Part shown: piece after piece, positions 25,709-34,283 of the stretch | Layout: each line of letters starts with the position of its first letter | Numbering within the stretch: position 1 is the stretch's first letter | Assembly (NCBI GenBank): GCA_000752675.2 | Contig: LM994625.1 | Coordinates: 154,734 to 218,733, forward strand | Source of the DNA: a bacterium OL-1 | Lineage (GTDB): Bacteria; Actinomycetota; Coriobacteriia; Coriobacteriales; Atopobiaceae | Direction of reading: 5' to 3' | DNA length: 64,000 bases | The notes under the pieces: model-generated | The model's database searches: none | Seen by the model: only the letters and a program-made list of their open reading frames with translations | Told to the model about the DNA's origin: nothing | Translations under genes and position numbers: made by a program

Positions 25709-26890
25709 TTATCCCTCCAATAGAGGAACCCGGCCAAGAAGGAAGTCCTCAAGCGTGCACTCGGCAGACCCAACAATGAGTGTCCGTGCCTCGGGGTACC
25801 GAAGGACGAACGCGGTCAGTCCACCAGTCGACTTGATTCTCCCACTCTTAACTTCGATGCCCAGGACCTGTCGCTCGTTGCTCACGACAAAGTCGACCTC
25901 ATTCGACCCGTCACGCCACCAATTGAGCGAGAAGCCCTCGACCTGGGACCGTGCGATAAGGTATGCGCCTACAGCCGATTCGACAAGGCGCCCCTTTAGG
26001 TCCGGATCCTCTAGCAATCGTGTTCTGCGCGATCCATACGCAGCTGTCATGAGAGCCGTATCGTGGACAAGCAGACGAGGAGAGCTAGAGCGCTCGCGCA
26101 ACAGCTTTGGATCGTACTTCAAGATACCTGACATCATGCCAGCCTGAGCGAGAAGCTCCAGGTAGTGGGCTATGGTCGCGGTATTGCCACGGTCATCAAG
26201 CTGTCCTAGGAGCTTACGATACGACACTTCCTGCGCCGAATAAGGAGCGCCAAGATAAAACAGGCGTCGCAGCAGGGCGGGATTGCGCACGTCCTCAAGC
26301 GCAAGCACGTCCTTTGCTATCGACGGCTCGATGATCGCGTCAGTGACATATGAAGCCCAACGCGACACGTCTTCGCGAAGCCCTGCAGCTCCGGGATACC
26401 CACCAAAGAACAAGAAATCGTCAAGCGAGAAGCCAAAGGCATCGCGACACTCGCCATACGTCCAATGCGTGCAGCGGATAAGTTCGAAGCGGCCAGCAAG
26501 CGACTCGTCCATCCCACTCTTGAGCAGGGTAGCCGACGAACCGGTAAGAACAACGCGCAGGTCAATACCAGTGCGAGCGTCCTCGTCCCACAACGCTTTT
26601 ACCGCATCGGCCCACCCTTTGACGTACTGAATCTCATCTATCACGAGAAGCGCGCAGGCGTTGGCATCGTTCACCAGGGACCTCGCTTGATACCACTGTG
26701 CACGTATCCAATCAGGCGACTCGCCGTGCTCCCCCACCTCTCGGTAGAGATATGGGATATCAATCTGCTTAAGCGCCTGGGTTACAGCAGTTGTCTTGCC
26801 CGTCTGGCGAGGACCGATGAGAATCTGCAGGAAGCGACGCGGCTCTGACATGCGCTGGGAGAGCGTGGCGACTATGCTGCGCTGGTACAT
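25709..26890 (-). CDS. AAA-family ATPase with DUF4143 domain
   Basis: Soluble ATPase of 393 residues. Walker A is GPRQTGKTTAVTQ (about 28-40) and Walker B is ALLVIDEIQYVKGWADAVKAL. A sensor-like LRVVLTGSSATLL and the C-terminal DUF4143 segment (LLRRLFYLGAPYSAQEVSYRKLLGQL, then NEVDFVVSNERQVLGIEVKSGR) follow. The latter looks like a PD-(D/E)xK-type core (D...E-x-K). Family members are widespread in anaerobes and lack a defined role. It ends immediately before the LacI gene. The promoter region has two direct CTCCCAATTTTG-containing repeats. Confidence 0.85.
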   Translation of the reverse strand: MYQRSIVATLSQRMSEPRRFLQILIGPRQTGKTTAVTQALKQIDIPYLYREVGEHGESPDWIRAQWYQARSLVNDANACALLVIDEIQYVKGWADAVKALWDEDARTGIDLRVVLTGSSATLLKSGMDESLAGRFELIRCTHWTYGECRDAFGFSLDDFLFFGGYPGAAGLREDVSRWASYVTDAIIEPSIAKDVLALEDVRNPALLRRLFYLGAPYSAQEVSYRKLLGQLDDRGNTATIAHYLELLAQAGMMSGILKYDPKLLRERSSSPRLLVHDTALMTAAYGSRRTRLLEDPDLKGRLVESAVGAYLIARSQVEGFSLNWWRDGSNEVDFVVSNERQVLGIEVKSGRIKSTGGLTAFVLRYPEARTLIVGSAECTLEDFLLGRVPLLEG

Positions 26891-26933
26891 GGAAGCTCCT
26901 TTGCAACGGCCAATGTAGAGCAGTATATCCTAC

Positions 26934-26972
26934 CTCCCAATTTTGCGAGCCAAGCTCCCAATTTTGGGAGCC
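26934..26972. promoter_or_regulatory. two direct repeats upstream of the ATPase gene
   Basis: CTCCCAATTTTGCGAGCC (26934) and CTCCCAATTTTGGGAGCC (26955) are spaced 21 bases apart; the second is a palindrome. They lie upstream of a minus-strand TATACT box (about 26921-26926), a plausible repressor site. Confidence 0.5.
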
Positions 26973-27006
26973 AATGAGACAAAGGGACTGTCCCTTTGTC
27001 TCATTG
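26972..27006. repeat. ATGAGACAAAGGGAC palindrome, copy 3
   Basis: Perfect 35-base palindrome with a central T and copy-specific CA/TG ends, between divergent genes. Confidence 0.9.
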
Positions 27007-27054
27007 CAGGGCTACACTGGTGGGTGCAGTATCCCGACGTCGTGCGGAGAGCCC

Positions 27055-27705
27055 ATGCAGTTCAACCCCATCACCATCGCGCTTATCGCCATTGCCGCCG
27101 CCTACTTCATCGTGGAGCAAATCATGCGCAGCACCCGCCTCAACAAGTTTGCGCTGCTCCTGCGCGAGGGCAGCTGCGACGAGGCGCTCGAGCTTCTCGA
27201 CAAGCCCAGCTCAAAGTGGCTCTACCCGCCGTTCAACAGGGAGTACATGAAGCTCAACGCCTACCTCGTGAAGGACGACGTCGAGGGCGCTTCTCGGCAG
27301 TTCGACGTCCTGCTCACCATGCGCTCGTCCAAGAACCAGCGCAGCGAGGCCGTGGTGAAGGCCTACCGCTTCTACATGGAGCACGAGCGCTACAAGGACG
27401 CAAAGCCGCTGCTCGAGGAGATCGAGAAGACCGCCGAGAAGCCCGTGGCAGAGGAGTCGCGCCTCATGTGGGAGATCTTCGCCGAGAACGACACGAGCCA
27501 CATCCCCGAGATGGAGAAGCAATACGAGGAGGCAAAGGGGCCGCAGCAGCGCATGCGGCTCGCGCTGCTCATTGCCACCCAGTACGAGAACGCCCACAAC
27601 AAGGTCAAGGTCGCCGAGTGGCGCAGCAAGGCCAACGACGCCGCGGGCGAGCTTGAGGACATGGCGCGCCGTGCGTCCAACAGCAAGGGTGGCGACAAGC
27701 AGTAA
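27055..27705 (+). CDS. membrane-anchored helical-repeat protein, unknown function
   Basis: A 216-residue protein with one N-terminal membrane segment (about 8-25, ITIALIAIAAAYFIVEQI) followed by a cytoplasmic, highly charged all-helical domain resembling TPR repeats (DEALELLDKP, YKDAKPLLEEIEKT, RMRLALLIATQYENAHNKVK). I do not recognise the family. The start ATG at 27055 has GGAGAGCCC upstream; in-frame codons further upstream come from the palindrome at 26972-27006. It probably forms an operon with the lipase-fold gene 27 bases downstream. Confidence 0.75.
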   Translation: MQFNPITIALIAIAAAYFIVEQIMRSTRLNKFALLLREGSCDEALELLDKPSSKWLYPPFNREYMKLNAYLVKDDVEGASRQFDVLLTMRSSKNQRSEAVVKAYRFYMEHERYKDAKPLLEEIEKTAEKPVAEESRLMWEIFAENDTSHIPEMEKQYEEAKGPQQRMRLALLIATQYENAHNKVKVAEWRSKANDAAGELEDMARRASNSKGGDKQ

Positions 27706-27732
27706 GGCCCCGTTTGGTCTCGGGAGGCCCAC

Positions 27733-29358
27733 GTGGAGCTTGGCGAGAACATCCAGTCGTACCTTCGCTGGCGAGGCGACGTGCCCTTCTCGCATGCGGC
27801 TGTGAACCATGCGGATGCGCTCGTTCTCTGCAAGCTTGCCTACTTTGACCTCTCGCGCATCGCCGAGGCAGCCGAAGACCAGGGAATCACGCTGGCGAAG
27901 TGCCCCTCCCTTGTCTCGGACATCCACCCCAAGGGGCCGGGCGACGCCGGCGAGGGGTTCTTTGACGAGGCGGCATCCACGGCACGCTTTGGCAGTGTCA
28001 TCGCCCGTTGCTACGTGGATGCCACGCCCTATGACGACGACACGCAGTTCTCGGCAACCGAATATGTGCTCCCAGATGGCCCGGTATTTGTTGCCTTCCG
28101 GGGAACAGATGACACCGTCCTTGGCTGGCGCGAGGACTTCGAGCTGGGCTATCGGCGCATTCCGGCCCAGGAGAAGGCCGAGAGGTACCTGCGAGACGCG
28201 CTTGCGCGAGCGGCCACGGAAGGCAGGCACGTGATTGTGGGCGGACACTCGAAGGGCGCAAACCTTGCCCAATATGCGACATCCTCGCTCACCGACTCCG
28301 AGCTTGCGGCCATCGACGCCATCTACCTCTTGGACGGCCCCGGCATCTGTGGAGACGTCCAGCCCATTCCGCCCGGCGCCGAGTGGGTTAAGCGGGTGGT
28401 CCGCATCATCCCCACCTCAAGCGTCATGGGGAGGCTCTTCGAGCCTGGCGTTCGCCCCATTGTGGTGCGCAGCAGCGAGACCGGCATCTTGCAGCACGAG
28501 CTCATGACCTGGCAGGTAGCTGACGGAGGCCTTGCCACGGCGGACGCGCCGGACCGGGAGAGCGACTGGTTTGCCAGCGTCTTTAGGGAGTGGATGGACA
28601 ACGTCTCTCTCGCCGGCAGGCAGGAGTTCGTCGACGACCTCTTTGACGCCATCGAACGCGCCGGCTCAAGCACCTCCCAGATTACCTCGTCGCTTTCCGA
28701 CAGCCTCCCCACGATCCTTGCCGGCATCGTTGGCTCGAGGCCAAGCGCAAAGGCTGCTGCAGCAAAGCTGCCGCTGCGCGCGCTTCTCGGCAGCGTGTCC
28801 GACGCACTTGGCGCGTCGCCCTCGTTTCGCTGGCTCTTTGCCAACGGCCTTGCCCACTGCCTTGAGCTTGCGGCGGGCGGCGTCCTTCTCATCATGCTCA
28901 ACCGCATTGCCATTCCCCTGGCACTTACGCTGGCTATGTTCTGTGGGGTAATTGCACTCTTTGTTGAGATGCTGGCGCGCCTCAGGGCAAGCGGCTGGAA
29001 CACGCGCCGAGAAGGACCCCGCATCTTTGCCTTTGGCGTCGCCCTTGTCGTCTTTGTGCTCACGCTGGTGAAGCCCGACGCGCTCTATGTGTACGCGAGC
29101 CTGGCTTTTGGCATTTCGCTGGGGGCGGCAGCCTGGTCGTACGCCCAGAAGGCGGCGGCACGGACGCGGGGCGGGACCTCCGTTGCCTTCAACGCCACGA
29201 TGGCGGTGCTTCTCGGCTTCTCGGCGGCGTTTGTCCTGGTGGCACCCCAGGAGATGCTCGCAGCGTATGCCGTGACGCTGGGGATAACGCTGCTTGTGTG
29301 CTCGGTGGGCAGCTTCCTTGACTGGCGCCACGACGTAATGGAGCGCCTTGGCGAGTAG
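27733..29358 (+). CDS. Mbeg1-like (DUF2974) alpha/beta-hydrolase with membrane domain
   Basis: A 541-residue protein starting at GTG 27733 (GGGAGG upstream). Residues ~20-270 form a lipase-like alpha/beta hydrolase: FVAFRGTDDTVLGWREDF matches the DUF2974 signature, and IVGGHSKGANLAQY contains the nucleophile serine in G-H-S-K-G. The C-terminal ~180 residues contain four to six hydrophobic segments (LAAGGVLLIMLNRIAIPLAL onward). It is therefore probably a membrane-bound esterase or lipase of unknown substrate. It follows the TPR-like gene closely. Confidence 0.82.
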   Translation: MELGENIQSYLRWRGDVPFSHAAVNHADALVLCKLAYFDLSRIAEAAEDQGITLAKCPSLVSDIHPKGPGDAGEGFFDEAASTARFGSVIARCYVDATPYDDDTQFSATEYVLPDGPVFVAFRGTDDTVLGWREDFELGYRRIPAQEKAERYLRDALARAATEGRHVIVGGHSKGANLAQYATSSLTDSELAAIDAIYLLDGPGICGDVQPIPPGAEWVKRVVRIIPTSSVMGRLFEPGVRPIVVRSSETGILQHELMTWQVADGGLATADAPDRESDWFASVFREWMDNVSLAGRQEFVDDLFDAIERAGSSTSQITSSLSDSLPTILAGIVGSRPSAKAAAAKLPLRALLGSVSDALGASPSFRWLFANGLAHCLELAAGGVLLIMLNRIAIPLALTLAMFCGVIALFVEMLARLRASGWNTRREGPRIFAFGVALVVFVLTLVKPDALYVYASLAFGISLGAAAWSYAQKAAARTRGGTSVAFNATMAVLLGFSAAFVLVAPQEMLAAYAVTLGITLLVCSVGSFLDWRHDVMERLGE

Positions 29359-29415
29359 CACACCGCCCTTCTTGCGACGCCCCCCGCTCTAGCGGCGCCC
29401 TCCTCTCGCGACGCA

Positions 29416-29506
29416 CCCTCGTTCTTTAGCGGAATCTGAGAAAAGCACTTCTCGCGACCTGGGCAAACGTCGGTCTCGGTTCTCAAAAACCGCTAAAGAA
29501 CGGGGG
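29416..29506. repeat. 91-bp inverted repeat (CGTTCTTTAGCGG arms)
   Basis: CCCTCGTTCTTTAGCGG on the left pairs with CCGCTAAAGAACGGGGG on the right (one mismatch). Pairing partly continues inward through a TCTGAGAA/TTCTCA stretch. It lies between the DUF2974 and toxin-antitoxin genes. Confidence 0.75.
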
Positions 29507-29544
29507 CGTTGTCCACAGACAGCCTACTTAGGCTTCAATTGCTA

Positions 29545-29568
29545 CAATAGAAGAAATTTCTTCTATTG
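29545..29568. promoter_or_regulatory. 24-bp perfect palindrome, toxin-antitoxin operator
   Basis: CAATAGAAGAAA joined to its exact complement, 16 bases upstream of the antitoxin start. Its position suits autorepression by the antitoxin or its complex. Confidence 0.7.
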
Positions 29569-29584
29569 CAGTGAGGTGAGAGCC

Positions 29585-29857
29585 ATGCCAAGGATCGTTC
29601 CCGTAAGTGACTTTCGCGCAGACATCAAGTCCGTCTCCCAGTTCACCGACGAGGGCGAGGTAGTTGTTCTCACCCAGAACGGGCGTCCCAAGTGGGCGAT
29701 GGTTGACTACGACACCTGGAACGCCGCAGCAAGCGCGCAGGAGAGGTCATTCTCGCAGGCTATTCGAGAGACTGAGCGGCGCGAGGCGACGGGTAATCTC
29801 ACCCTCCTGAGCGCGAAGGAGGCGCGAGCCGCCCTCAAGGCGAGGCGATCGTCGTGA
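29585..29857 (+). CDS. Phd/YefM-family antitoxin
   Basis: Antitoxin of 90 residues. The N-terminal half has the Phd/YefM dimerisation and DNA-binding pattern (IVPVSDFRADIKSVSQFT, then GEVVVLTQNGRPKWAMVDYD). The C-terminal half is charged and helical, as expected for toxin wrapping. The ATG at 29585 has GAGGTGAGA upstream; the GTG nine bases earlier is less likely. Its stop overlaps the toxin start by four bases (GTGA). The perfect palindrome upstream is its likely operator. Confidence 0.88.
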   Translation: MPRIVPVSDFRADIKSVSQFTDEGEVVVLTQNGRPKWAMVDYDTWNAAASAQERSFSQAIRETERREATGNLTLLSAKEARAALKARRSS

Positions 29858-30165
29858 AGCGCAAGGAATACCTGCTCACCGATGATGCCGTGAGGGACCT
29901 TGGCAAGCTCGAGAACTACGTGCTCACCTACCAGGACGAGGTGTTTGTCGAGCACCTCGAGGACGAGTTCTTCTCCGCCTTCGAGCGCCTGCTCCAAGAG
30001 GCGGAGCAGCACCCCGTCTACCAATTTGAGCCACCGCTGCCAACGCTTCACGAGTACAGGTCAGTCAACGTGTACAACTTCAAGGTCTTCTACTATATCG
30101 ACGGTGAGCGCGTGATCATCTACCGCATCCGGCACCTGCTCTCCGACTTCTCGCACGGGGCGTAG
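29854..30165 (+). CDS. RelE/ParE-superfamily toxin
   Basis: Toxin of 103 residues starting with GTG at 29854, overlapping the antitoxin stop by four bases. The RelE/ParE pattern is seen in LTDDAVRDLGKLENYVLTYQ (N-terminal helices) and the C-terminal strands YNFKVFYYIDGERVIIYRIR ending in HLLSDF. This could be an mRNA interferase or a gyrase poison; the sequence does not decide between them. Confidence 0.85.
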   Translation: MKRKEYLLTDDAVRDLGKLENYVLTYQDEVFVEHLEDEFFSAFERLLQEAEQHPVYQFEPPLPTLHEYRSVNVYNFKVFYYIDGERVIIYRIRHLLSDFSHGA

Positions 30166-30174
30166 TAGGCAGCA

Positions 30175-30250
30175 TACAGATGCGTGCCGGCACATGCCAG
30201 TGCTTGTCGGCGCATGCCGGCGCTTGTCGGCACTCCTCGACTCATGTCGG
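30175..30250. repeat. imperfect tandem repeats (GTGCCGGCACATGCC type)
   Basis: Five or so degenerate 12-15 base units of the form GCATGCCGGCGCTTGTCGGC follow directly after the toxin stop. Confidence 0.5.
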
Positions 30251-30258
30251 CCTAACAG

Positions 30259-30359
30259 AAACCTGCGGCTTAATTGCAGTCCAAGAAGGGCGCTGCTGAG
30301 AAGAACCCCAGGTAGCGGGCTTGCAGGCTTCTCGGTGACTGCTATTAAGCCGCAGGTTT
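30259..30359. repeat. 101-bp inverted repeat (22-bp arms)
   Basis: Arms AAACCTGCGGCTTAAT... (30259-30280) and its complement (30338-30359) match at 21 of 22 bases, enclosing 57 bases. No coding potential. It is a MITE-like or large-hairpin element. Confidence 0.8.
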
Positions 30360-30419
30360 GCCGCAGTAGCGAGGGGAGCGCCGCCAAGAAGGAAAGCAAC
30401 GGCGCCGAGAGAAACGGGT

Positions 30420-30443
30420 GCCCGGAGCCGCGCGGCCCCGGGC
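30420..30443 (-). terminator. terminator of the rhaBAD operon
   Basis: GCCCGGGGCC/GGCTCCGGGC hairpin nine bases beyond the rhaD stop. The minus strand continues ACCCGTTTCTCTC. Confidence 0.6.
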
Positions 30444-30452
30444 GCCAAACCC

Positions 30453-31265
30453 CTAGAGCATCGCCGGGTTGAGCGTCACGCCAAAGTCGCGCGCAATGGC
30501 ACGCAGGTCGTCATCGGTGATGGTCTGCCTCACGCCGCCGCAGGAGAGAACGCGCACGTAGACGTCGGCGCTCTTCTCGATGGTATGCGCAAGCCCAAAC
30601 GCGGTGTCAAAGTCCGGCCCGCTCACGAAGAGCCCATGCATGGCCCAGATTGCGGCCTGGTAGGTCTCCATCTTCTTGCTCGTGGCGCGCGCAATGTCAA
30701 CGCCGCCGGGGACCATCCACGGCACCACGCCCACACCCTCGGGGAAGACCACCGGGCACTCCGTGGCGCTCTGCCAGAGCGCGCGCGTGAAGTCGCGGTC
30801 GGTGAGCGGCAGCACGTAGGTAAGCGCAATCACGTTGGTGGCGTGGCAGTGGTAGATCACGCGGTTGGTGCCGCCGGTCACGCGCTTGCGCACGCTGTGG
30901 TTCATGAGGTGCGTGGGGAACTCGCTCGTGGGGACGCTGCCAGGAAGGCCCCACACAACGCGCCAGCGCTCGCCCTTCTCGTCCAACTCGCAGATACCAA
31001 TGTTTGCCTCGGGGTCAAGCGCCACGTTTCTCAGGTACTTGCCCGAGCCCGTCGCAACAAAGTACTCCCTCGCCAGGTTGGGCAGGGCAACGCCAATCTC
31101 GTGCCACTCGCGGGGCTCGCCAAAGAACGAGCGCGCCGCCTCGACGTCCTTCTCGCTCAGACGATACGTGAGGTTCCCGCCGTTGCGCTCGTGCCAGCCC
31201 TGGAGCCAGCCGTCGTTGCACATGCGCACGTATGCCTTAACAAAGTCCAGATCAACCATTGCCAT
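30453..31265 (-). CDS. rhaD: rhamnulose-1-phosphate aldolase
   Basis: Zinc class II aldolase that cleaves L-rhamnulose 1-phosphate to dihydroxyacetone phosphate and L-lactaldehyde. It has 270 residues, the normal length. Family features: ERNGGNLTYRL near the N-terminus, FVATGSGKYLRN, the metal-binding IYHCHATNVIAL (H-x-H) and the further zinc ligand in IWAMHGLFVSG. It is last in the minus-strand operon rhaB-rhaA-rhaD, 25 bases after rhaA. Confidence 0.95.
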   Translation of the reverse strand: MAMVDLDFVKAYVRMCNDGWLQGWHERNGGNLTYRLSEKDVEAARSFFGEPREWHEIGVALPNLAREYFVATGSGKYLRNVALDPEANIGICELDEKGERWRVVWGLPGSVPTSEFPTHLMNHSVRKRVTGGTNRVIYHCHATNVIALTYVLPLTDRDFTRALWQSATECPVVFPEGVGVVPWMVPGGVDIARATSKKMETYQAAIWAMHGLFVSGPDFDTAFGLAHTIEKSADVYVRVLSCGGVRQTITDDDLRAIARDFGVTLNPAML

Positions 31266-31290
31266 GAGTGTTTTCCCTTCTCGCCGGCAC

Positions 31291-32562
31291 CTATGCGCGG
31301 GCGCTTAGAACGTTGTCCTCGTACGACTTGACCTTGTCCCAAAGCTCGCCCTCGAGCGGCGCGCCCTCGCGGCGGCAGTACTCGTCCCAGACGTCGCCAA
31401 ACGGCATGCACTTGAACTGCTCGAGCACGATCATCTTGCGCGAGTCCTGGAAGGTGTCCTGCATCTCTTTGAGCTGGTCGTTTGGCTGGAGCAGCTGGAA
31501 GAGCAGGGCCTTCTCCATGGAGCGCATGCCGCAGGCCCACGCGCCAATGCGGTTGATGGCCGCGTCGAAGAAGTCCATGCCGATCATCGACTTCTCCCAG
31601 GCGCCCGGCACGCGCACAATCTCGCCGGCAAGCTCGCGCAGGTCGTCGTTGAAGAGGGTCACGTGGTCCGAGTCCCAGTGCATGGGGCGTGTCACGTGCA
31701 GCGGCAGCCGGTCAAAGAAGAGCGCCAGCGCCGAGAGCTTGTCCGCCACGTCCTCGGTGGGGTTGAAGTGGCCGGTGTCGAGAAGCACGCAGGCGCTCCC
31801 GCCGTGGCGCGCGGCCCAGCCCTCGTAGAGCTCCTGGTCGCCCACCGTGAAGCCCTCGACGCCCAGGCCAAAGACCTTCTGCTCGAAGGCGTCCACCACG
31901 TGCGGCGCGGGCTCGGCGTAGATGCGGTCCAGGGCGTCCACCAGGTTCTTGCGCAGGCCGTAGCGGTCGGTTGGGGTGTCCTTCAGGCCGTCGGGGATCC
32001 AGAAGTTGAGAAGGACCTCGTCGTCCAGCTCCTCGCCGATCCTCTCGGCAATCTGGCGGCAGCAGATGCCGTGGCGAATCCAGAACTCGCGGGTCTCCGC
32101 GTCCGGCGAGCTCACCGTGAGGCCGTGGTTCACGCGCGGGTGCGAGAAGAACGTGGGGTTGAAGTCGATTCCAAAGCCCTGCTCGCGCGCCCACTCGACC
32201 CAAGGACGGAAGTCCTCGTAGGTGAGCTGGTCGCGGTCGTGCCAGGGGTTCTCGTCCGAGAAGACCGCATAGCTGGCGTGCAGGTTCACGCGCTTGGCGC
32301 CGGGGATGAGGCTCGCGGCGTAGGCGAAGTCCGCCGTGAGCTCCTCGAAGTTGCGGGCGCGGCCAGGATAGTTGCCCGTGGTCATGATTCCGCCCGAGGC
32401 GGGGTTGTCGCCCTGGTCAAAGCCCTGCACGTCATCGCCCTGCCAGCAGTGCATGGAGATTGGCTTTGCCGCCAGGCGTGCGAGAATGGCCTCGGTGTCA
32501 ATGCCGTAGGCTGCATAGCGCGCGCGGGCCGCCTCGTAGGCGGTGATACCTGCGTCACTCAT
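31291..32562 (-). CDS. rhaA: L-rhamnose isomerase
   Basis: Isomerises L-rhamnose to L-rhamnulose with divalent metal ions. It has 423 residues from the ATG at 32562. Typical blocks are ISMHCWQGDDVQGF, GNYPGRARNFEEL, the metal site region VLLDTGHFNPTEDV and MHWDSDHVT. GGAGGTACTACCCC precedes this ATG, and the start overlaps the rhaB stop by eight bases. An upstream in-frame extension lies within rhaB and is not favoured. Confidence 0.96.
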   Translation of the reverse strand: MSDAGITAYEAARARYAAYGIDTEAILARLAAKPISMHCWQGDDVQGFDQGDNPASGGIMTTGNYPGRARNFEELTADFAYAASLIPGAKRVNLHASYAVFSDENPWHDRDQLTYEDFRPWVEWAREQGFGIDFNPTFFSHPRVNHGLTVSSPDAETREFWIRHGICCRQIAERIGEELDDEVLLNFWIPDGLKDTPTDRYGLRKNLVDALDRIYAEPAPHVVDAFEQKVFGLGVEGFTVGDQELYEGWAARHGGSACVLLDTGHFNPTEDVADKLSALALFFDRLPLHVTRPMHWDSDHVTLFNDDLRELAGEIVRVPGAWEKSMIGMDFFDAAINRIGAWACGMRSMEKALLFQLLQPNDQLKEMQDTFQDSRKMIVLEQFKCMPFGDVWDEYCRREGAPLEGELWDKVKSYEDNVLSARA

Positions 32563-33991
32563 GGGGTAGTACCTCCTTGATGTCAAAGCTGCTTGCTATG
32601 GCCGCGCGGGCGGACGCGAGGTCCTCAAGCTCGCCCGCGTGGATCATCTGCACGATGAGGTTGCCAAGAGCTGTGCCCTCGGTGGGACCGGCATAGACCG
32701 GAAGGTTGCAGGCGTTGGCCGTGGCCTGGTTGAGGTAGGCATTAGCGGAGCCCCCGCCAACAATGTTCACGCTGGTAAACGAGGTATCGGTAAGCCCTTC
32801 CATCTGGTGCACGGTGCGCGCGTAGTCTGCGGCCAGGGAATCGTAGACCACGCACGCAACCTCGCCCGTCGTCGCGGGCACCGGCTGGCCGGCGTCCGAG
32901 CATGCGGAGCGGACCTCGGCCACCATCGAGCGCGGCGAGAGGAAGCGCGCGTCCTCCGCGTCCACAAGCGCGCGGAAGCCCTGCCTGTGGGCGAATTCGG
33001 CGGCAGAGACAAGCTCGCCCCAGCTAGGAAGGGTGCCGTCCGGGCGCGCGGACTCGCGTCGCACGCACTGGATCATCCAGAGGCCCATGATGTTCTTGAG
33101 GTAGCGATATCGTGCCTGGTAGCCACCCTCGTTCGTGAAGTTTGCCGCCGCGCTCGCGGGCGTGGTCACGGGCGCCGCGAGCTCCGTGCCCAGAAGGCTC
33201 CAGGTGCCGGAGCTGAGGAAGGCCGCATGGTCGTCTCGCGCGGGAACGGCCAGGAAGGCCGAGCCCGTGTCGTGCGTGGCGGGAAGTACCACCTCGGAGT
33301 CAAAGCCCACGCGGCGGGCGACCTCGGGACGCAGGTGACCCAGCGAGCAGCCCGGCATGCAAGCGGGCAGGAAGATGTCTGCAGGAAGGCCCAGGCGGGC
33401 GAGAAGCTCGCGGTCCCAGTCGCGCGACGTGGCCCCCACCAGCGCGGTTGTGGATGCATTGGTGTACTCGTTGGCCTTCTCGCCGCAGAGCAGGAAGTTG
33501 AGGTAGTCGGGCACCATGAGGAAGGCGTGGGCGGCGGCAAGCTGCTCTGGGTGCTCGTGCTTGAGGGCGCAGAGCTGGTAGGCCGTGTTGAACGGTTGGT
33601 ACTGTATGCCCGTGCGCGCGTAGTGCTCCGAGAAGGGCAGCACGCCCGTACGCTCAAGCTCCTCGCGAACGCCCTGGGTGCGCGCGTCGCGGTAGCCAAC
33701 GGCCTCGCCGATGCGGCGGTCCTGGGCGTCGAGCAGGACAAAGTCCACGCCCCAGGTGTCGATGCCAACGGTTGCGGGCGTGAGGCCCTGCTCGTGCGCG
33801 GCAGTGAGGCCGTGAAGGACGCTCTCCCACAGGGCGTCGATGTCCCAGCACAGATGCCCCGCGCGCTGCACAAGGCCGTTCTCAAAGCGGTGGACCTCGG
33901 TGAGCCGCAGGCGGCCCGTCTCGTCAAGCTCGCCCACGATGGCGCGACCGCTTGACGCCCCAATGTCTATTGCCAGATGGCGCGAAGCCAT
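32555..33991 (-). CDS. rhaB: rhamnulokinase
   Basis: FGGY-family sugar kinase phosphorylating L-rhamnulose at O1. It has 478 residues. The N-terminal phosphate loop is LAIDIGASSGRAIVGEL. The catalytic region GIDTWGVDFVLLD contains the likely base aspartate, and the second ATP-binding motif is TSVNIVGGGSANAYLNQ. It is first gene of the rhaBAD operon and divergent from the GPH symporter. The ATG is preceded by GGGAGGCACC. Confidence 0.96.
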   Translation of the reverse strand: MASRHLAIDIGASSGRAIVGELDETGRLRLTEVHRFENGLVQRAGHLCWDIDALWESVLHGLTAAHEQGLTPATVGIDTWGVDFVLLDAQDRRIGEAVGYRDARTQGVREELERTGVLPFSEHYARTGIQYQPFNTAYQLCALKHEHPEQLAAAHAFLMVPDYLNFLLCGEKANEYTNASTTALVGATSRDWDRELLARLGLPADIFLPACMPGCSLGHLRPEVARRVGFDSEVVLPATHDTGSAFLAVPARDDHAAFLSSGTWSLLGTELAAPVTTPASAAANFTNEGGYQARYRYLKNIMGLWMIQCVRRESARPDGTLPSWGELVSAAEFAHRQGFRALVDAEDARFLSPRSMVAEVRSACSDAGQPVPATTGEVACVVYDSLAADYARTVHQMEGLTDTSFTSVNIVGGGSANAYLNQATANACNLPVYAGPTEGTALGNLIVQMIHAGELEDLASARAAIASSFDIKEVLPHE

Positions 33992-34069
33992 GGTGCCTCC
34001 CTGAATGTTGGTCTAGCCCCCCTGTTGGCGTCTACAATACCTGCCTGTTCCCGGCTTCCAAGCAGGAAT

Positions 34070-34109
34070 TTGGTAATTCATCCCAAAATTCCGCTAAACG
34101 TTGGTAATT
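34070..34109. promoter_or_regulatory. two TTGGTAATT direct repeats in the rhaB/symporter intergenic region
   Basis: TTGGTAATT at 34070-34078 and 34101-34109, 31 bases apart (three helical turns), about 80-120 bases upstream of rhaB. These could be binding sites for a rhamnose-responsive activator that is not encoded in this window. Confidence 0.4.
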
Positions 34110-34170
34110 GTTTTCTAATCGGCATGAGGCTCCTCTCCAGAAAACCTGTCACCGGGAGAACCCGACCGTC

Positions 34171-34186
34171 TGCAAATCGTTTTCAC
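34171..34186. promoter_or_regulatory. LacI/cre-type operator upstream of the GPH symporter
   Basis: Reads GTGAAAACGATTTGCA on the minus strand. Twelve bases (GTGAAAACGATT, plus the next T) are identical with the site upstream of the GH3 gene, and it is related to the xfp site. It lies 98 bases upstream of the symporter start. Confidence 0.55.
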
Positions 34187-34283
34187 GTTTACCTAGAATC
34201 TTGTTAACATATCCCATAACAAGTATCTGTCGAATTCGTCATCATTGTTGGACCTCTGGTCCACAGCCTGACAGGGGGATCAC

